39,749 nucleotides of DNA from Streptomyces sp. SolWspMP-5a-2 (GCF_900091845.1 NZ_FMCI01000337.1:1-39749), one strand, 5' to 3'; counted from the first letter of the stretch, positions 15,296 to 24,562 are shown. Program-made: numbers and translations. The notes: generated from the sequence alone by a model not told the origin.

Positions 15296-17335
15296 ATGGC
15301 ACCCCACCCCGAAGCCGCCGCCCTCCTGGCGCGCTCCCACCGGCTCGGCGCAGACCCCCGCAACACCAACTACGCGGGCGGCAACACCTCCGCGAAGGGC
15401 ACCGGCACCGACCCCGCGACCGGCGACGACGTCGAACTGATGTGGGTGAAGGGGTCGGGCGGCGACCTCGGCACGCTGACCGGGGCCGGGCTCGCCGCGC
15501 TGCGCGTCGACCGGCTGCGCGGCCTTCAGGCCGTGTACCCGGGGGTGGAGCGCGAGGACGAGATGGTCGCCGCGTTCGACTACTGCCTGCACGGCAAGGG
15601 CGGCGCCGCCCCCTCCATCGACACGGCCATGCACGGTCTGGTGGACGCGGCCCACGTCGACCATCTCCACCCGGACTCGGGGATCGCGCTGGCCTGCGCG
15701 GCCGACGGGGAGAAGCTCACGGCCGAGTGCTTCGGCGACACGGTGGTGTGGGTGCCGTGGCGCCGCCCCGGCTTCCAGCTCGGTCTGGACATCGCGGCGG
15801 TGCAGAAGGCCAACCCGAGCGCGATCGGCTGCGTCCTGGGCGGCCACGGCATCACCGCCTGGGGCGACACCTCGGAGGAGTGCGAGCGCAACTCGCTGCA
15901 CATCATCCGCACCGCCGAGGCGTTCCTCGCCGAGCGCGGCAGGCCGGAGCCGTTCGGTCCCGTGCTCGACGGGTACGCGGCGCTCGGCGCGAGCGAGCGG
16001 CGGGAGCGGGCGGCGGCGCTGGCACCGTACGTGCGGGCGCTGGCCTCCCAGGACCGGCCGCAGGTCGGGCACTTCACCGACTCCGACGTCGTGCTGGACT
16101 TCGTCTCGCGCGCCGAGCACCCGCGGCTCGCCGCCCTGGGCACCTCCTGCCCCGACCACTTCCTGCGCACGAAGGTGCGTCCGCTGGTCCTCGACCTGCC
16201 GCCGACCGCGCCGCTCGACGAGACGATCGCCCGGCTCAGGGAGCTGCACACCGCGTACCGCGAGGAGTACGCGGCCTACTACGCGCGGCACGCGCTGCCG
16301 GACTCCCCCGCGATGCGCGGCGCCGACCCCGCGGTGGTGCTGGTGCCGGGCGTGGGGATGTTCTCCTTCGGCAAGGACAAGCAGACCGCGCGGGTGGCGG
16401 GCGAGTTCTACGTCAACGCGATCAACGTGATGCGCGGCGCGGAGGCGGTGTCCCGGTACGCGCCGATCGAGGAGGCGGAGAAGTTCCGCATCGAGTACTG
16501 GGCGCTGGAGGAGGCCAAGCTCCGGCGGATGCCGAGGGCGAAGCCGCTGGCGACCCGGGTGGCGCTGGTGACGGGCGCGGGCAGCGGGATCGGCAGGGCC
16601 ATCGCGCGGCGGCTGGTCGACGAGGGCGCGTGCGTCGTGATCGCCGACCTGGACGAGGAGAACGCGAGCGCCGTCGCCGCGGAACTCGGCGGCGCCGACA
16701 GGGCCGTCGCGGTGACCGTGGACGTCACCTCCGAGGAGCAGATCGCCGCCGCGTTCGCGGCGGCGGCGCTGGCGTTCGGCGGGGTCGACCTGGTCGTCAA
16801 CAACGCCGGGATCTCCATCTCCAAGCCGCTGCTGGAGACGTCCGCCCGGGACTGGGACCTCCAGCACGACATCATGGCGCGCGGTTCCTTCCTCGTCTCG
16901 CGGGAGGCGGCCCGGGTGATGATCGCGCAGGGGCTCGGCGGCGACATCGTCTACATCGCCTCGAAGAACGCCGTGTTCGCCGGTCCCCACAACATCGCGT
17001 ACTCCGCGACCAAGGCCGACCAGGCGCACCAGGTGCGGCTGCTCGCCGCCGAGCTGGGCGAGCACGGCATCCGGGTCAACGGGGTCAACCCGGACGGTGT
17101 GGTGCGGGGCTCGGGGATCTTCGCGGGCGGCTGGGGCGCGCAGCGCGCGGCCGTCTACGGGGTGCCGGAGGAGAAGCTCGGCGAGTTCTACGCGCAGCGG
17201 ACCCTCCTCAAGCGCGAGGTGCTGCCCGAGCACGTGGCCAACGCCGTCTTCGCCCTGACCGGCGGCGATCTGACGCACACCACGGGGCTGCACGTCCCGG
17301 TCGACGCCGGCGTCGCCGCCGCCTTCCTGCGATGA
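15296..17335 (+). CDS. rhaEW: Bifunctional rhamnulose-1-phosphate aldolase / L-lactaldehyde dehydrogenase
   Basis: A 679-residue fusion like B. subtilis RhaEW. Residues about 1-400 form a class II aldolase domain that splits L-rhamnulose-1-phosphate into dihydroxyacetone phosphate and L-lactaldehyde. HVDHLHPD (120-127) supplies probable metal His, with a further His in VLGGHGITAWG. Residues about 418-679 form a short-chain dehydrogenase with TGAGSGIG (426-433), NNAG (502-505), Ser556 and YSATK (569-573), expected to oxidise lactaldehyde to lactate with NAD. Start ATG 15296 follows AAGGAAGAG. Its stop overlaps the rhaB start (ATGA), indicating coupling. The downstream lut genes would consume the lactate, which supports oxidation rather than reduction of lactaldehyde. 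Confidence 0.93.
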   Translation: MAPHPEAAALLARSHRLGADPRNTNYAGGNTSAKGTGTDPATGDDVELMWVKGSGGDLGTLTGAGLAALRVDRLRGLQAVYPGVEREDEMVAAFDYCLHGKGGAAPSIDTAMHGLVDAAHVDHLHPDSGIALACAADGEKLTAECFGDTVVWVPWRRPGFQLGLDIAAVQKANPSAIGCVLGGHGITAWGDTSEECERNSLHIIRTAEAFLAERGRPEPFGPVLDGYAALGASERRERAAALAPYVRALASQDRPQVGHFTDSDVVLDFVSRAEHPRLAALGTSCPDHFLRTKVRPLVLDLPPTAPLDETIARLRELHTAYREEYAAYYARHALPDSPAMRGADPAVVLVPGVGMFSFGKDKQTARVAGEFYVNAINVMRGAEAVSRYAPIEEAEKFRIEYWALEEAKLRRMPRAKPLATRVALVTGAGSGIGRAIARRLVDEGACVVIADLDEENASAVAAELGGADRAVAVTVDVTSEEQIAAAFAAAALAFGGVDLVVNNAGISISKPLLETSARDWDLQHDIMARGSFLVSREAARVMIAQGLGGDIVYIASKNAVFAGPHNIAYSATKADQAHQVRLLAAELGEHGIRVNGVNPDGVVRGSGIFAGGWGAQRAAVYGVPEEKLGEFYAQRTLLKREVLPEHVANAVFALTGGDLTHTTGLHVPVDAGVAAAFLR

Positions 17336-18780
17336 GCGCCCGGGTGCGGTCGTACGCGGCGGTCGACCTCGGCGCGTCCAGCGGGCGCGTCATGGTCGGC
17401 CGCGTCGACCCGGACTCCCTTGAGCTGCGAGAGGCCCACCGGTTCCCGAACCGCCCGGTGCGGGTGCCCGAGGGGCTGCGCTGGGACGTGCTCGCGCTGT
17501 ACGCCGGGGTGCTGGACGGGCTGCGGGCCGCGGGCCCGGTCGACTCGGTCGGCATCGACAGCTGGGCGGTGGACTACGGCCTGCTGGACGCCGACGGGGC
17601 GCTCCTCGGCAACCCGGTGCACTACCGCGACGCCCGCACCGAGGGCGTCGCGGAGAAGGTGTGGGCGGCGCTGCCCGCGGCCGAGCTGTACACGGCGACC
17701 GGGCTCCAGTACGCGCCCTTCAACACCCTGTACCAGTTGACGGCCGCCGCCGAAACGGCCCAACTCGCGCAGGCGTGGCGGCTGTTGCTGATCCCGGACC
17801 TGCTGTCGTACTGGCTCACCGGGGAGCAGGGCACCGAGCTGACCAACGCGTCGACGACCCAGCTGATCGACCCGCGCACCCGCGACTGGGCGCACGGCGT
17901 CGCGGACCGGCTGGGCATCGACCTCGGCCTGTTCGCGCCGCTGCGACGGCCGGGCGACGCGGCCGGGTTCCTGACGCCCGGGGCGCTGGAGGCGACCGGC
18001 CTGAGCGGTCCGGTGCCGGTGACGGCGGTCGGTTCGCACGACACGGCGTCCGCGGTGGCCGCCGTGCCCGCGACCGGCCCGGGGTTCGCGTACATCTCCA
18101 CCGGGACCTGGTCGCTCGCCGGTCTCGAACTGACCGCGCCGGTGCTCACCGAGGAGAGCAGGGCCGCCAACTTCACCAACGAGCTGGGGCTCGACGGCAC
18201 GGTCCGCTACCTGCGCAACATCATGGGCCTGTGGCTGCTCCAGGAGTGCGTGCGGGAGTGGGGCGGGCCCGACCTCGGCGCGCTGCTGCTCGACGCGGCG
18301 AAGGTCCCGGCGCTGCGCTCGGTGGTGGACGCGGAGGACGCCGCGTTCCTCGCGCCGGGGCGGATGCCGGAGCGGATCGCGCGGGCGTGCCGTGCGTCCG
18401 GGCAGCCGGTGCCCGCGACCCCCGCCGAGATCACCCGCTGCATCCTGGACTCGCTGGCGCTGGCCCACCGGGAGGCCGTGGCGGACGCCGAGCGGCTGGC
18501 CGACCGTCCGGTGGACGTGGTGCACATGGTGGGCGGCGGCACCCGCAACGCGCTGCTGTGCCAGCTCACCGCCGACGCCTGCGGGCTGCCGGTGGTGGCG
18601 GGCCCGACGGAGGCGTCGGCGCTCGGCAACGTGCTGGCGCAGGCCCGCGCGGACGGTCTGGTCGGCGACCTGGCCGGGATGCGGCGGCTGCTGGTGCGCA
18701 CCCAGCCGCTGACCCGGTACGAGCCGCGGGGCGACACCGTCCGCTGGCGGGCCGCGCGGGCCCGGCTCGCCGGTGGGTGA
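17332..18780 (+). CDS. rhaB: L-rhamnulokinase
   Basis: A 482-residue FGGY-family sugar kinase that phosphorylates L-rhamnulose to L-rhamnulose-1-phosphate. It has the N-terminal phosphate loop VDLGASSGRVMVG, GIDSWAVDYGLLD (substrate-binding half), TELTNASTTQLID, the ATP-site STGTWSLAGLE and the C-terminal GGGTRNALLCQLTAD adenosine motif. The length is normal for RhaB. The ATG overlaps the previous stop by four bases, so the kinase is probably made by translational re-initiation. A 72-base gap then leads to lutA. Confidence 0.95.
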   Translation: MSARVRSYAAVDLGASSGRVMVGRVDPDSLELREAHRFPNRPVRVPEGLRWDVLALYAGVLDGLRAAGPVDSVGIDSWAVDYGLLDADGALLGNPVHYRDARTEGVAEKVWAALPAAELYTATGLQYAPFNTLYQLTAAAETAQLAQAWRLLLIPDLLSYWLTGEQGTELTNASTTQLIDPRTRDWAHGVADRLGIDLGLFAPLRRPGDAAGFLTPGALEATGLSGPVPVTAVGSHDTASAVAAVPATGPGFAYISTGTWSLAGLELTAPVLTEESRAANFTNELGLDGTVRYLRNIMGLWLLQECVREWGGPDLGALLLDAAKVPALRSVVDAEDAAFLAPGRMPERIARACRASGQPVPATPAEITRCILDSLALAHREAVADAERLADRPVDVVHMVGGGTRNALLCQLTADACGLPVVAGPTEASALGNVLAQARADGLVGDLAGMRRLLVRTQPLTRYEPRGDTVRWRAARARLAGG

Positions 18781-18852
18781 ACGGCCCGTGCCCCGGCCAC
18801 CGTCCGCCCCACTGCCCTGCCCTGACCCGACGACCGACCCCGAGGAGCCGCG

Positions 18853-19608
18853 ATGCGTGTCGCCCTGTTCCTGACCTGCGTCAACGACACGCTCTATCCG
18901 GACACCGGGCGCGCGGTGGTGAGACTGCTGACCAGGCTGGGCGTCGAGGTGGACTTCCCGATGGCGCAGACCTGCTGCGGGCAGGCCCACTACAACACCG
19001 GCTACCGGCACGAGGCGGAGCCGCTGGCCCAGCACTTCGCCGACGTCTTCGGCGGGTACGAGGCGATCGTGACGCCGTCCGGGTCGTGCGGGGCGATGGT
19101 GCGGGAGCTGTATCCGCGGCTGGGCGAGCGGGCGCGGGCGGAGGGCCGCGGCGGCTCGCTGGCGGCGACGCTGGCGCCGGTGGTGCCGAAGACGTACGAG
19201 CTGACGGAGTTCCTGGTGGACGTCCTCGGGGTGACGGACGTCGGCGCGTACTACCCGCGCAAGGTGACCTACCATCCGACCTGCCACGGGCTGCGGAGCC
19301 TGGGCCTGGGCGACCGGCCCCGGCGGCTGCTGGCGGCGGTCCGCGGCCTCGAACTGGTGGAGCTGCCGGGGGCCGAGGAGTGCTGCGGGTTCGGGGGCAC
19401 GTTCGCGCTGAAGAACCCGGACGTGTCGGCGGCGATGGGCGCGGACAAGGTGCGCAACGCGGTGTCGACCGGCGCCGACGCGCTCTGCGCGGCCGACAAC
19501 TCGTGCCTGATGCACATCGGTTCCACGATGGCGCGGCTCAGGACGGGGATGCGGCCGGTGCACATCGCGGAGATCCTGGCGAGCACGGAGGAGGTACCGG
19601 CGGTATGA
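18853..19608 (+). CDS. lutA: Lactate utilization protein A (Fe-S/heterodisulfide-reductase-like subunit)
   Basis: A 251-residue member of the LutA/YkgE family, with two cysteine-rich CCG-type domains. The first has FPMAQTCCGQAHYNTG with SGSCGAM; the second has HPTCHGLRS with EECCGFGGTF. These ligate an iron-sulfur cluster in the LutABC complex, which oxidises L-lactate to pyruvate and passes electrons to the quinone pool (family knowledge). GAGGAGC precedes the ATG. It follows rhaB in the same orientation without a terminator that I can see, which places lactate oxidation under rhamnose control. Its stop overlaps the lutB start. Confidence 0.93.
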   Translation: MRVALFLTCVNDTLYPDTGRAVVRLLTRLGVEVDFPMAQTCCGQAHYNTGYRHEAEPLAQHFADVFGGYEAIVTPSGSCGAMVRELYPRLGERARAEGRGGSLAATLAPVVPKTYELTEFLVDVLGVTDVGAYYPRKVTYHPTCHGLRSLGLGDRPRRLLAAVRGLELVELPGAEECCGFGGTFALKNPDVSAAMGADKVRNAVSTGADALCAADNSCLMHIGSTMARLRTGMRPVHIAEILASTEEVPAV

Positions 19609-21080
19609 GCGGGACGTTCGTGGGGATGCCCGCGTTCCCCGAGGCGGCGCGGGAGGCGGTGGCCGACCGGACGCTGCGCGGCAATCTCCGGCATGCCACG
19701 CACACCATCCGGGCCAAGCGGGAGAAGGCCGTCGCGGAGGTGTCCGACTGGGCGGAGCTGCGGGAGGCGGGCCGCCGGATCAAGGACCACACGCTCCGTC
19801 ATCTCGACCGCTATCTGGTCCAGTTGGAGGAGTCGGTGACCGCGGCGGGCGGCACGGTCCACTGGGCGGCGGACGCCGCGGAGGCCAACCGGATCGTGGC
19901 CCGGCTGGTGGCGGAGACCGGCGAGTCGGAGGTCGTCAAGGTCAAGTCGATGGCCACGCAGGAGATCGGGCTGAACGAGGCCCTGGAGGCGGAGGGTGTG
20001 CGCGCCTACGAGACCGATCTCGCCGAGCTGATCGTGCAGTTGGGCAAGGACCGGCCGTCGCACATCCTGGTCCCGGCGATCCACCGCAACCGGGGGGAGA
20101 TCCGGGACGTCTTCCGCCGGGAGATGGGCGCGTGGGGGCGGCCCGCGCCCGAGGGGCTCACCGACACGCCCGCCGAGCTGGCGGAGGCGGCCCGGCTCCA
20201 TCTGCGGGAGAAGTTCCTGCGGGCCAGGGTCGGGATCTCGGGCGCCAACTTCATGATCGCGGAGACGGGCACCCTGGTGGTCGTCGAGTCCGAGGGCAAC
20301 GGGCGGATGTGCCTGACCCTGCCCGAGACGCTGATCTCGGTCGTCGGCATCGAGAAGATCCTGCCGACCTGGCGGGACCTGGAGGTGTTCCTGCAGACCC
20401 TGCCGCGCTCCTCGACCGCCGAGCGGATGAACCCCTACACCAGCATGTGGACCGGCACCACGGACGAGGACGGCCCGCGCGCCTTCCACCTGGTCCTGCT
20501 CGACAACGGCCGCACCGACACCCTCGCCGACGAGGTCGGCAGGCAGGCGCTGCGCTGCATCCGCTGCTCGGCCTGTCTCAACGTGTGCCCGGTGTACGAG
20601 CGGGCGGGCGGGCACGCCTACGGCTCGGTCTACCCGGGCCCGATCGGCGCGATCCTCAGCCCCCAGCTCCGGGGCACGGCGAGCGGGATCGACGCCTCCC
20701 TGCCGTACGCGTCGTCGCTCTGCGGGGCCTGCTACGAGGTGTGCCCGGTGGCCATCGACATCCCGGAGGTGCTGGTGCGGCTGCGGGAGCGGGTCGTCGA
20801 GGGCGGCCCGGTGGTCCGTGACGGCAACCGGGTGGTGCTGCGGCCCGCGAAGGGGCACGCGGCCGAGCGGGCGGCGATGCGCGCGGCCCGCTGGGCGTTC
20901 GCCCGGCCCGGCGCCCTGCGCGCGGGGCAGCGGCTCGCCTCCCGCACCCGCCGCCTCCATCCGCGCACGCTGCCGGGGCCAGGACGGGCCTGGAGCGCCA
21001 CCCGAGACCTGCCCGCGGTGCCCGCGGAACCGTTCCGCGACTGGTGGCGGCGGACCCGCGGCGGAGAGGAAGCCGAGTGA
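19605..21080 (+). CDS. lutB: Lactate utilization protein B (LUD domain plus ferredoxin domain)
   Basis: A 491-residue iron-sulfur protein. An N-terminal LUD domain carries GISGANFMIAETGTLVVVE. A 4Fe-4S ferredoxin-type region follows with CIRCSACLNVCPVY and CGACYEVCPVAIDIP, and the C-terminus is a basic tail. This is the electron-transfer core of the LutABC lactate oxidase. ATG at 19605 overlaps the lutA stop as ATGA, and the stop overlaps the lutC start as GTGA. The gene is of normal family length. Confidence 0.94.
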   Translation: MSGTFVGMPAFPEAAREAVADRTLRGNLRHATHTIRAKREKAVAEVSDWAELREAGRRIKDHTLRHLDRYLVQLEESVTAAGGTVHWAADAAEANRIVARLVAETGESEVVKVKSMATQEIGLNEALEAEGVRAYETDLAELIVQLGKDRPSHILVPAIHRNRGEIRDVFRREMGAWGRPAPEGLTDTPAELAEAARLHLREKFLRARVGISGANFMIAETGTLVVVESEGNGRMCLTLPETLISVVGIEKILPTWRDLEVFLQTLPRSSTAERMNPYTSMWTGTTDEDGPRAFHLVLLDNGRTDTLADEVGRQALRCIRCSACLNVCPVYERAGGHAYGSVYPGPIGAILSPQLRGTASGIDASLPYASSLCGACYEVCPVAIDIPEVLVRLRERVVEGGPVVRDGNRVVLRPAKGHAAERAAMRAARWAFARPGALRAGQRLASRTRRLHPRTLPGPGRAWSATRDLPAVPAEPFRDWWRRTRGGEEAE

Positions 21081-21742
21081 GTACGAGGGAGCGGATCCTG
21101 GGCCGGGTGCGCCGCGCCCTGGCGGACGTCGCGCCGGACGACACCCCGTACGAGCGGGCCGTCGAGCGGGCGTACGCGCGCGAGCACGGGCGTCTCGACG
21201 CGGTCGCGGCCGCCGGGTTGCTGGCCGGGAACCTGGCCGACTACCGGGCGCGCGTGCACCGCTGCGCCGAGGACGGGCTCCCCGCCGTCGTCGGCCGGCT
21301 GCTCGCCGGGCGGGGCGCGCGGACGGTGCTGGTGCCGGACGGTCTCGACCCGGCCTGGCTGGCGGACTCGGACGCCCGGCGGGTGCCCGACCTGGCCGCG
21401 AGCACCCCGGCCGAGCTCGACCGGGTGGACAGCGTCGTCACGGGGTGCGCGGTGGCGATCGCGGAGACCGGCACGATCGTCCTGGACGGCGGCCCCGGGC
21501 AGGGCAGGCGCCGGATCACCCTCGTCCCCGACCACCACGTGTGCGTGGTGCGGGTCCCGGACCAGGTGGTGACCTCGGTGCCGCTGGCCCTGGAACGGCT
21601 CGACCCGACCCGCCCGTCGACGTGGATCTCGGGCCCCTCGGCGACCAGCGACATCGAGCTGGACCGGGTCGAGGGGGTGCACGGCCCGCGCACCCTGGAC
21701 GTGGTGCTGGTCGGCCGTCCGCCGGGCGGCGGCCCGCGCTGA
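21077..21742 (+). CDS. lutC: Lactate utilization protein C (LUD domain)
   Basis: A 221-residue single LUD-domain protein with the family motif AIAETGTIVLDGG and, later, SGPSATSDIELDRVEGVHGP. It completes the LutABC complex. The GTG at 21077 overlaps the lutB stop by four bases, so lutA, lutB and lutC are translationally linked and end the rightward rhamnose operon. No clear terminator hairpin is visible in the 37 bases before the next gene, so some read-through into the ABC ATPase gene is possible. Confidence 0.93.
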   Translation: MSTRERILGRVRRALADVAPDDTPYERAVERAYAREHGRLDAVAAAGLLAGNLADYRARVHRCAEDGLPAVVGRLLAGRGARTVLVPDGLDPAWLADSDARRVPDLAASTPAELDRVDSVVTGCAVAIAETGTIVLDGGPGQGRRRITLVPDHHVCVVRVPDQVVTSVPLALERLDPTRPSTWISGPSATSDIELDRVEGVHGPRTLDVVLVGRPPGGGPR

Positions 21743-21766
21743 GGGGCGGGCCGGCCCCCGCGCGAC

Positions 21767-21772
21767 TAGCGT
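21767..21772 (+). promoter_or_regulatory. Putative -10 of a leaderless transcript
   Basis: TAGCGT lies seven bases before ATG 21780, and no ribosome site is visible upstream of that ATG. A TANNNT box at this distance is the usual mark of leaderless mRNAs in actinomycetes. The -35 region is not convincing. Confidence 0.5.
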
Positions 21773-21779
21773 GACAGGC

Positions 21780-22934
21780 ATGATCCGGTTCGAGCAGGTC
21801 ACCAAGAGGTACCCGGACGGCACCACGGCCGTGCACGACCTGGACCTCGACGTGTCCGAGGGCGAGCTGGTCACCCTCGTCGGGCCGTCCGGGTGCGGCA
21901 AGACGACGACCATGATGATGGTCAACCGGCTCATCGAACCCACCTCGGGGCGGATCCTGGTCGACGGCGAGGACATCGCCGCCGTCGACCCGGTCCGGCT
22001 GCGGCGCCGGATCGGGTACGTCATCCAGCAGGTCGGCCTCTTCCCGCACCGCACGATCCTCGACAACACGGCGACCGTGCCCGCGCTGCTGGGCTGGAAG
22101 CGGGCCAGGGCGCGTGCCCGCGCCGCCGAGCTGCTCGACCTGGTCGGCCTCGACCCCGCGCGGTACGGCTCGCGCTACCCGGACCAGCTCTCCGGCGGTC
22201 AGCGGCAGCGGGTCGGGGTGGCGCGGGCGCTGGCCGCCGATCCGCCGGTGCTGCTGATGGACGAGCCGTTCGGGGCGGTGGACCCGGTGGTGCGCGAGCA
22301 GTTGCAGGACGAGTTCCTGCGGATGCAGGCCGCCGTGCGCAAGACAGTGCTGCTGGTCACCCACGACATCGAGGAGGCGGTCAGGCTCGGTGACCGGATC
22401 GCCGTCTACGGCGAGGGCAGGATCGAGCAGTTCGACACCCCGGGCGCGGTGCTCGGCACCCCGGCCACGCCGTACGTCGCCGGGTTCGTGGGCGCCGACC
22501 GGGGGCTGAAGCGGCTCTCGGTGACCGCCATCGAGGTGGACGACCTGGAGCAGCCGCCGGTCGCCCGGCCCGCGGAACCGGCCGCGGACGCGGCACGCCG
22601 GCTGCGGGCGGAGGACGCGCGCTGGGCCGTCGTCCTGGACGAGCGGGACGACCTGCACGGCTGGGTCGGCCTCGACGACCTCGGCGCGGGCGGCACGGTC
22701 GGCGACCACGGGCACCGGATGCAGGCGTGGGTGCCGGTGGGGGCGCCGCTGAAGCAGGCGTTCGGCGTCATGCTGCAGCACGACGCCGGGTGGGTGGCGG
22801 TGCTGGACGACGCCCGGTTCCTGGGCGTGCTGACCCCGGCGAAGCTGCACGAGGCGCTGCGGCGCTCGGTGGACGCGGACGCGCAGGGCGTGCCGAGGAC
22901 CGAGGTGTCGTTCGACTCGGTCTCCGACGCCTGA
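21780..22934 (+). CDS. Glycine betaine/choline-type ABC transporter ATPase
   Basis: A 384-residue ATPase of the OpuCA/ProV class. Walker A GPSGCGKTT (35-43), the Q-loop YVIQQVGLFPH, the signature LSGGQRQRVGVARAL and Walker B VLLMDEPFGAVD are all present. The C-terminal 110 residues or so contain CBS-like halves (ARWAVVLDERDDLHGWVGL and GWVAVLDDARFLGVLTP) that sense ionic strength or nucleotide in relatives. The ATG at 21780 lacks a ribosome site but has a -10-like box seven bases ahead, suggesting a leaderless message; a GTG at 21771 is the alternative. It converges on the binding-protein gene with only nine bases between stops. Osmoprotectant specificity is inferred from family. Confidence 0.88.
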   Translation: MIRFEQVTKRYPDGTTAVHDLDLDVSEGELVTLVGPSGCGKTTTMMMVNRLIEPTSGRILVDGEDIAAVDPVRLRRRIGYVIQQVGLFPHRTILDNTATVPALLGWKRARARARAAELLDLVGLDPARYGSRYPDQLSGGQRQRVGVARALAADPPVLLMDEPFGAVDPVVREQLQDEFLRMQAAVRKTVLLVTHDIEEAVRLGDRIAVYGEGRIEQFDTPGAVLGTPATPYVAGFVGADRGLKRLSVTAIEVDDLEQPPVARPAEPAADAARRLRAEDARWAVVLDERDDLHGWVGLDDLGAGGTVGDHGHRMQAWVPVGAPLKQAFGVMLQHDAGWVAVLDDARFLGVLTPAKLHEALRRSVDADAQGVPRTEVSFDSVSDA

Positions 22935-22943
22935 CGCGCCCGC

Positions 22944-23894
22944 TCAGCCGATGAGCTTCTTCTCCTTCAGATAGGCGCGGGCCACGTCCTGGGCGAGTCT
23001 GCGCCAGCTGTCGACCTGTTCGCCGAGGGAGGCGAGGTCGGCGGTGGTGAGCACCTTGTTGAGCCGGTCGAGCGCGGCGGTGGGTCCGGGTCCGCCGGCC
23101 CGGGAGCGGTTGACGACGGGGACGACGTAGTCGGCGTTCTGGAGGTGCTTGTCGTCGGCGAGGATGACCAGCCCGAACTGGGAGAGGGTGGCGTCGGTGG
23201 TGGTGGTGAGGACCATCTGGTCCTGGCCGCTCTGGACGGCCTTCTTGGCCGGGGTGGTGCCGACGCCCTTGGGGTCGACGGCGGTGATGTCGATGCCGTA
23301 CGTCTTCTTCAACCCGGGCTCGCAGTAGGGCCGTTGGACGCACTCGTCGCCCGCCGCGAGGCGCACCTTCAGCCCGGAGCGGCCCAGGTCGCTCAGGGTT
23401 CTGAGGTGGTGTTCGCGGGCGTAGGAGGCGCTCACCGCGAAGGCGTTCTGGTCGACGGCCCGGCCGGGCGGCAGGACGGTGAGACCGCGCGGCGCGGCCA
23501 GGCGGCGCAGCGCGGTCATCGTGGCGGCGAGGTCGGGCGAGCCGACCGGGGGCGCGTCGGGGCCGTTGGCCTTGGCGTTGAGCCAGTCGGCGAAGGTGGC
23601 CGCGTACTCGGGGACGACGTCGATCTGCCCCGACTCCAGGGCGGGTTCGTAGAGTTCGCGGTTGGCGACGGTCAGCAGGGACGTCTTGTACCCGGCGTGG
23701 TCGAGGAGTTGGGCGTACATCTGGGCGAGCAGGTCGCTCTCGGTGAACCCGGCGGAGCCGACGACGAGGTGGTGGCTGTCGCCGGGCGGGGCGGTGACCT
23801 CGCCGCGGTTCTCCAGGGAGGGCCCGCCGGAGCAGCCCGCGAACAGCAGCAGCGCGACGACGGCGGCGACGGGGGCCGGGAGGCGCCGTCTCAC
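22944..23894 (-). CDS. Osmoprotectant ABC transporter substrate-binding lipoprotein
   Basis: A 316-residue lipoprotein (lipobox FAGC, Cys21) of the OpuAC/QAT-type solute-binding family. HHLVVGSAGFTESDLLAQMYAQ and GQIDVVPEYAATFADWLN are hallmark segments of betaine/choline/carnitine receptors. A YVVPVVNRS segment follows later. It should capture the ligand outside the membrane and deliver it to the two permeases encoded directly upstream. Its ATG overlaps the preceding permease stop by four bases (23891-23894). Confidence 0.9.
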   Translation of the reverse strand: MRRRLPAPVAAVVALLLFAGCSGGPSLENRGEVTAPPGDSHHLVVGSAGFTESDLLAQMYAQLLDHAGYKTSLLTVANRELYEPALESGQIDVVPEYAATFADWLNAKANGPDAPPVGSPDLAATMTALRRLAAPRGLTVLPPGRAVDQNAFAVSASYAREHHLRTLSDLGRSGLKVRLAAGDECVQRPYCEPGLKKTYGIDITAVDPKGVGTTPAKKAVQSGQDQMVLTTTTDATLSQFGLVILADDKHLQNADYVVPVVNRSRAGGPGPTAALDRLNKVLTTADLASLGEQVDSWRRLAQDVARAYLKEKKLIG

Positions 23895-24562
23895 CGTGCC
23901 GCCCTGGCCCAGCGGGGCGCGAGCCGCTCCACCGTCTCGAAGACCGCCTCGACGACCAGGGCGAACACGGCGACGAGCACGGCCCCGGCGACGACCTGCG
24001 GGGTGCTGGCGAGGTTGAATCCCGCCGTGATGATGCGGCCGAGGCCGCCGCCGCCCGCGAGGGCCGCGATGGTCGCGGTGGCGACGAGCTGGACGGCGGC
24101 GATCCGGACGCCGTTCATGACGAGGGGCAGCGCCAGCGGCAGCTCCACCCGCAGCAGCGTCTGCCGGCCGGTCATGCCCATGCCCCTGGCGGCCCGGACG
24201 ACGTCGCGGTCGACCTCGCGCATGCCGACATAGGCGTTGGTGAGCAGCGGCGGCACGGCGAACAGCACCAGGGCGACGACGGTCGGGCCCTCGCCCCAGC
24301 GGCCCACGGGGGTCAGCAGCAGCAGGACCAGCACGGCGAAGGTGGGCACCGCGCGGCCGATGTTGGAGAGGTTGACCGCGAGGGCGCCGCCCCGCCCGAG
24401 GTGGCCGAGGACGAGGGCGACGGGCAGCGCGATCAGGCAGCTGACGACCAGGCAGACGACGGTGAGGACGAGGTGCTGGAGCAGCCGGTGCGCGATCCCG
24501 TTGTCGCCCGACCAGTGGGCGGGGTCGGTGAGCCAGTGCCAGGCGTCGGCGAGGGTCGTCAT
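23891..24562 (-). CDS. Osmoprotectant ABC transporter permease
   Basis: A 223-residue inner-membrane permease of the ProW/OpuCB-D class with about five hydrophobic helices. The EAA-type coupling loop reads VVRAARGMGMTGRQTLLRVELPLALPLVMNGVR, and TIAALAGGGGLGRIITAGFNL follows it. The start ATG 24562 overlaps the stop of the upstream permease as ATGA. Longer upstream sequence in this frame is antisense-like and unsupported. It probably forms a heterodimer with the next permease. Confidence 0.9.
   Translation of the reverse strand: MTTLADAWHWLTDPAHWSGDNGIAHRLLQHLVLTVVCLVVSCLIALPVALVLGHLGRGGALAVNLSNIGRAVPTFAVLVLLLLTPVGRWGEGPTVVALVLFAVPPLLTNAYVGMREVDRDVVRAARGMGMTGRQTLLRVELPLALPLVMNGVRIAAVQLVATATIAALAGGGGLGRIITAGFNLASTPQVVAGAVLVAVFALVVEAVFETVERLAPRWARAAR

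Noticed and set aside
15074..17293. Very long open frame on the minus strand across the rhaEW region (and a similar one at 17188-19563)
   Set aside because: It is opposite well-recognised genes, is Arg/Gly/Pro-rich without domains, and arises from high GC content with few stops.
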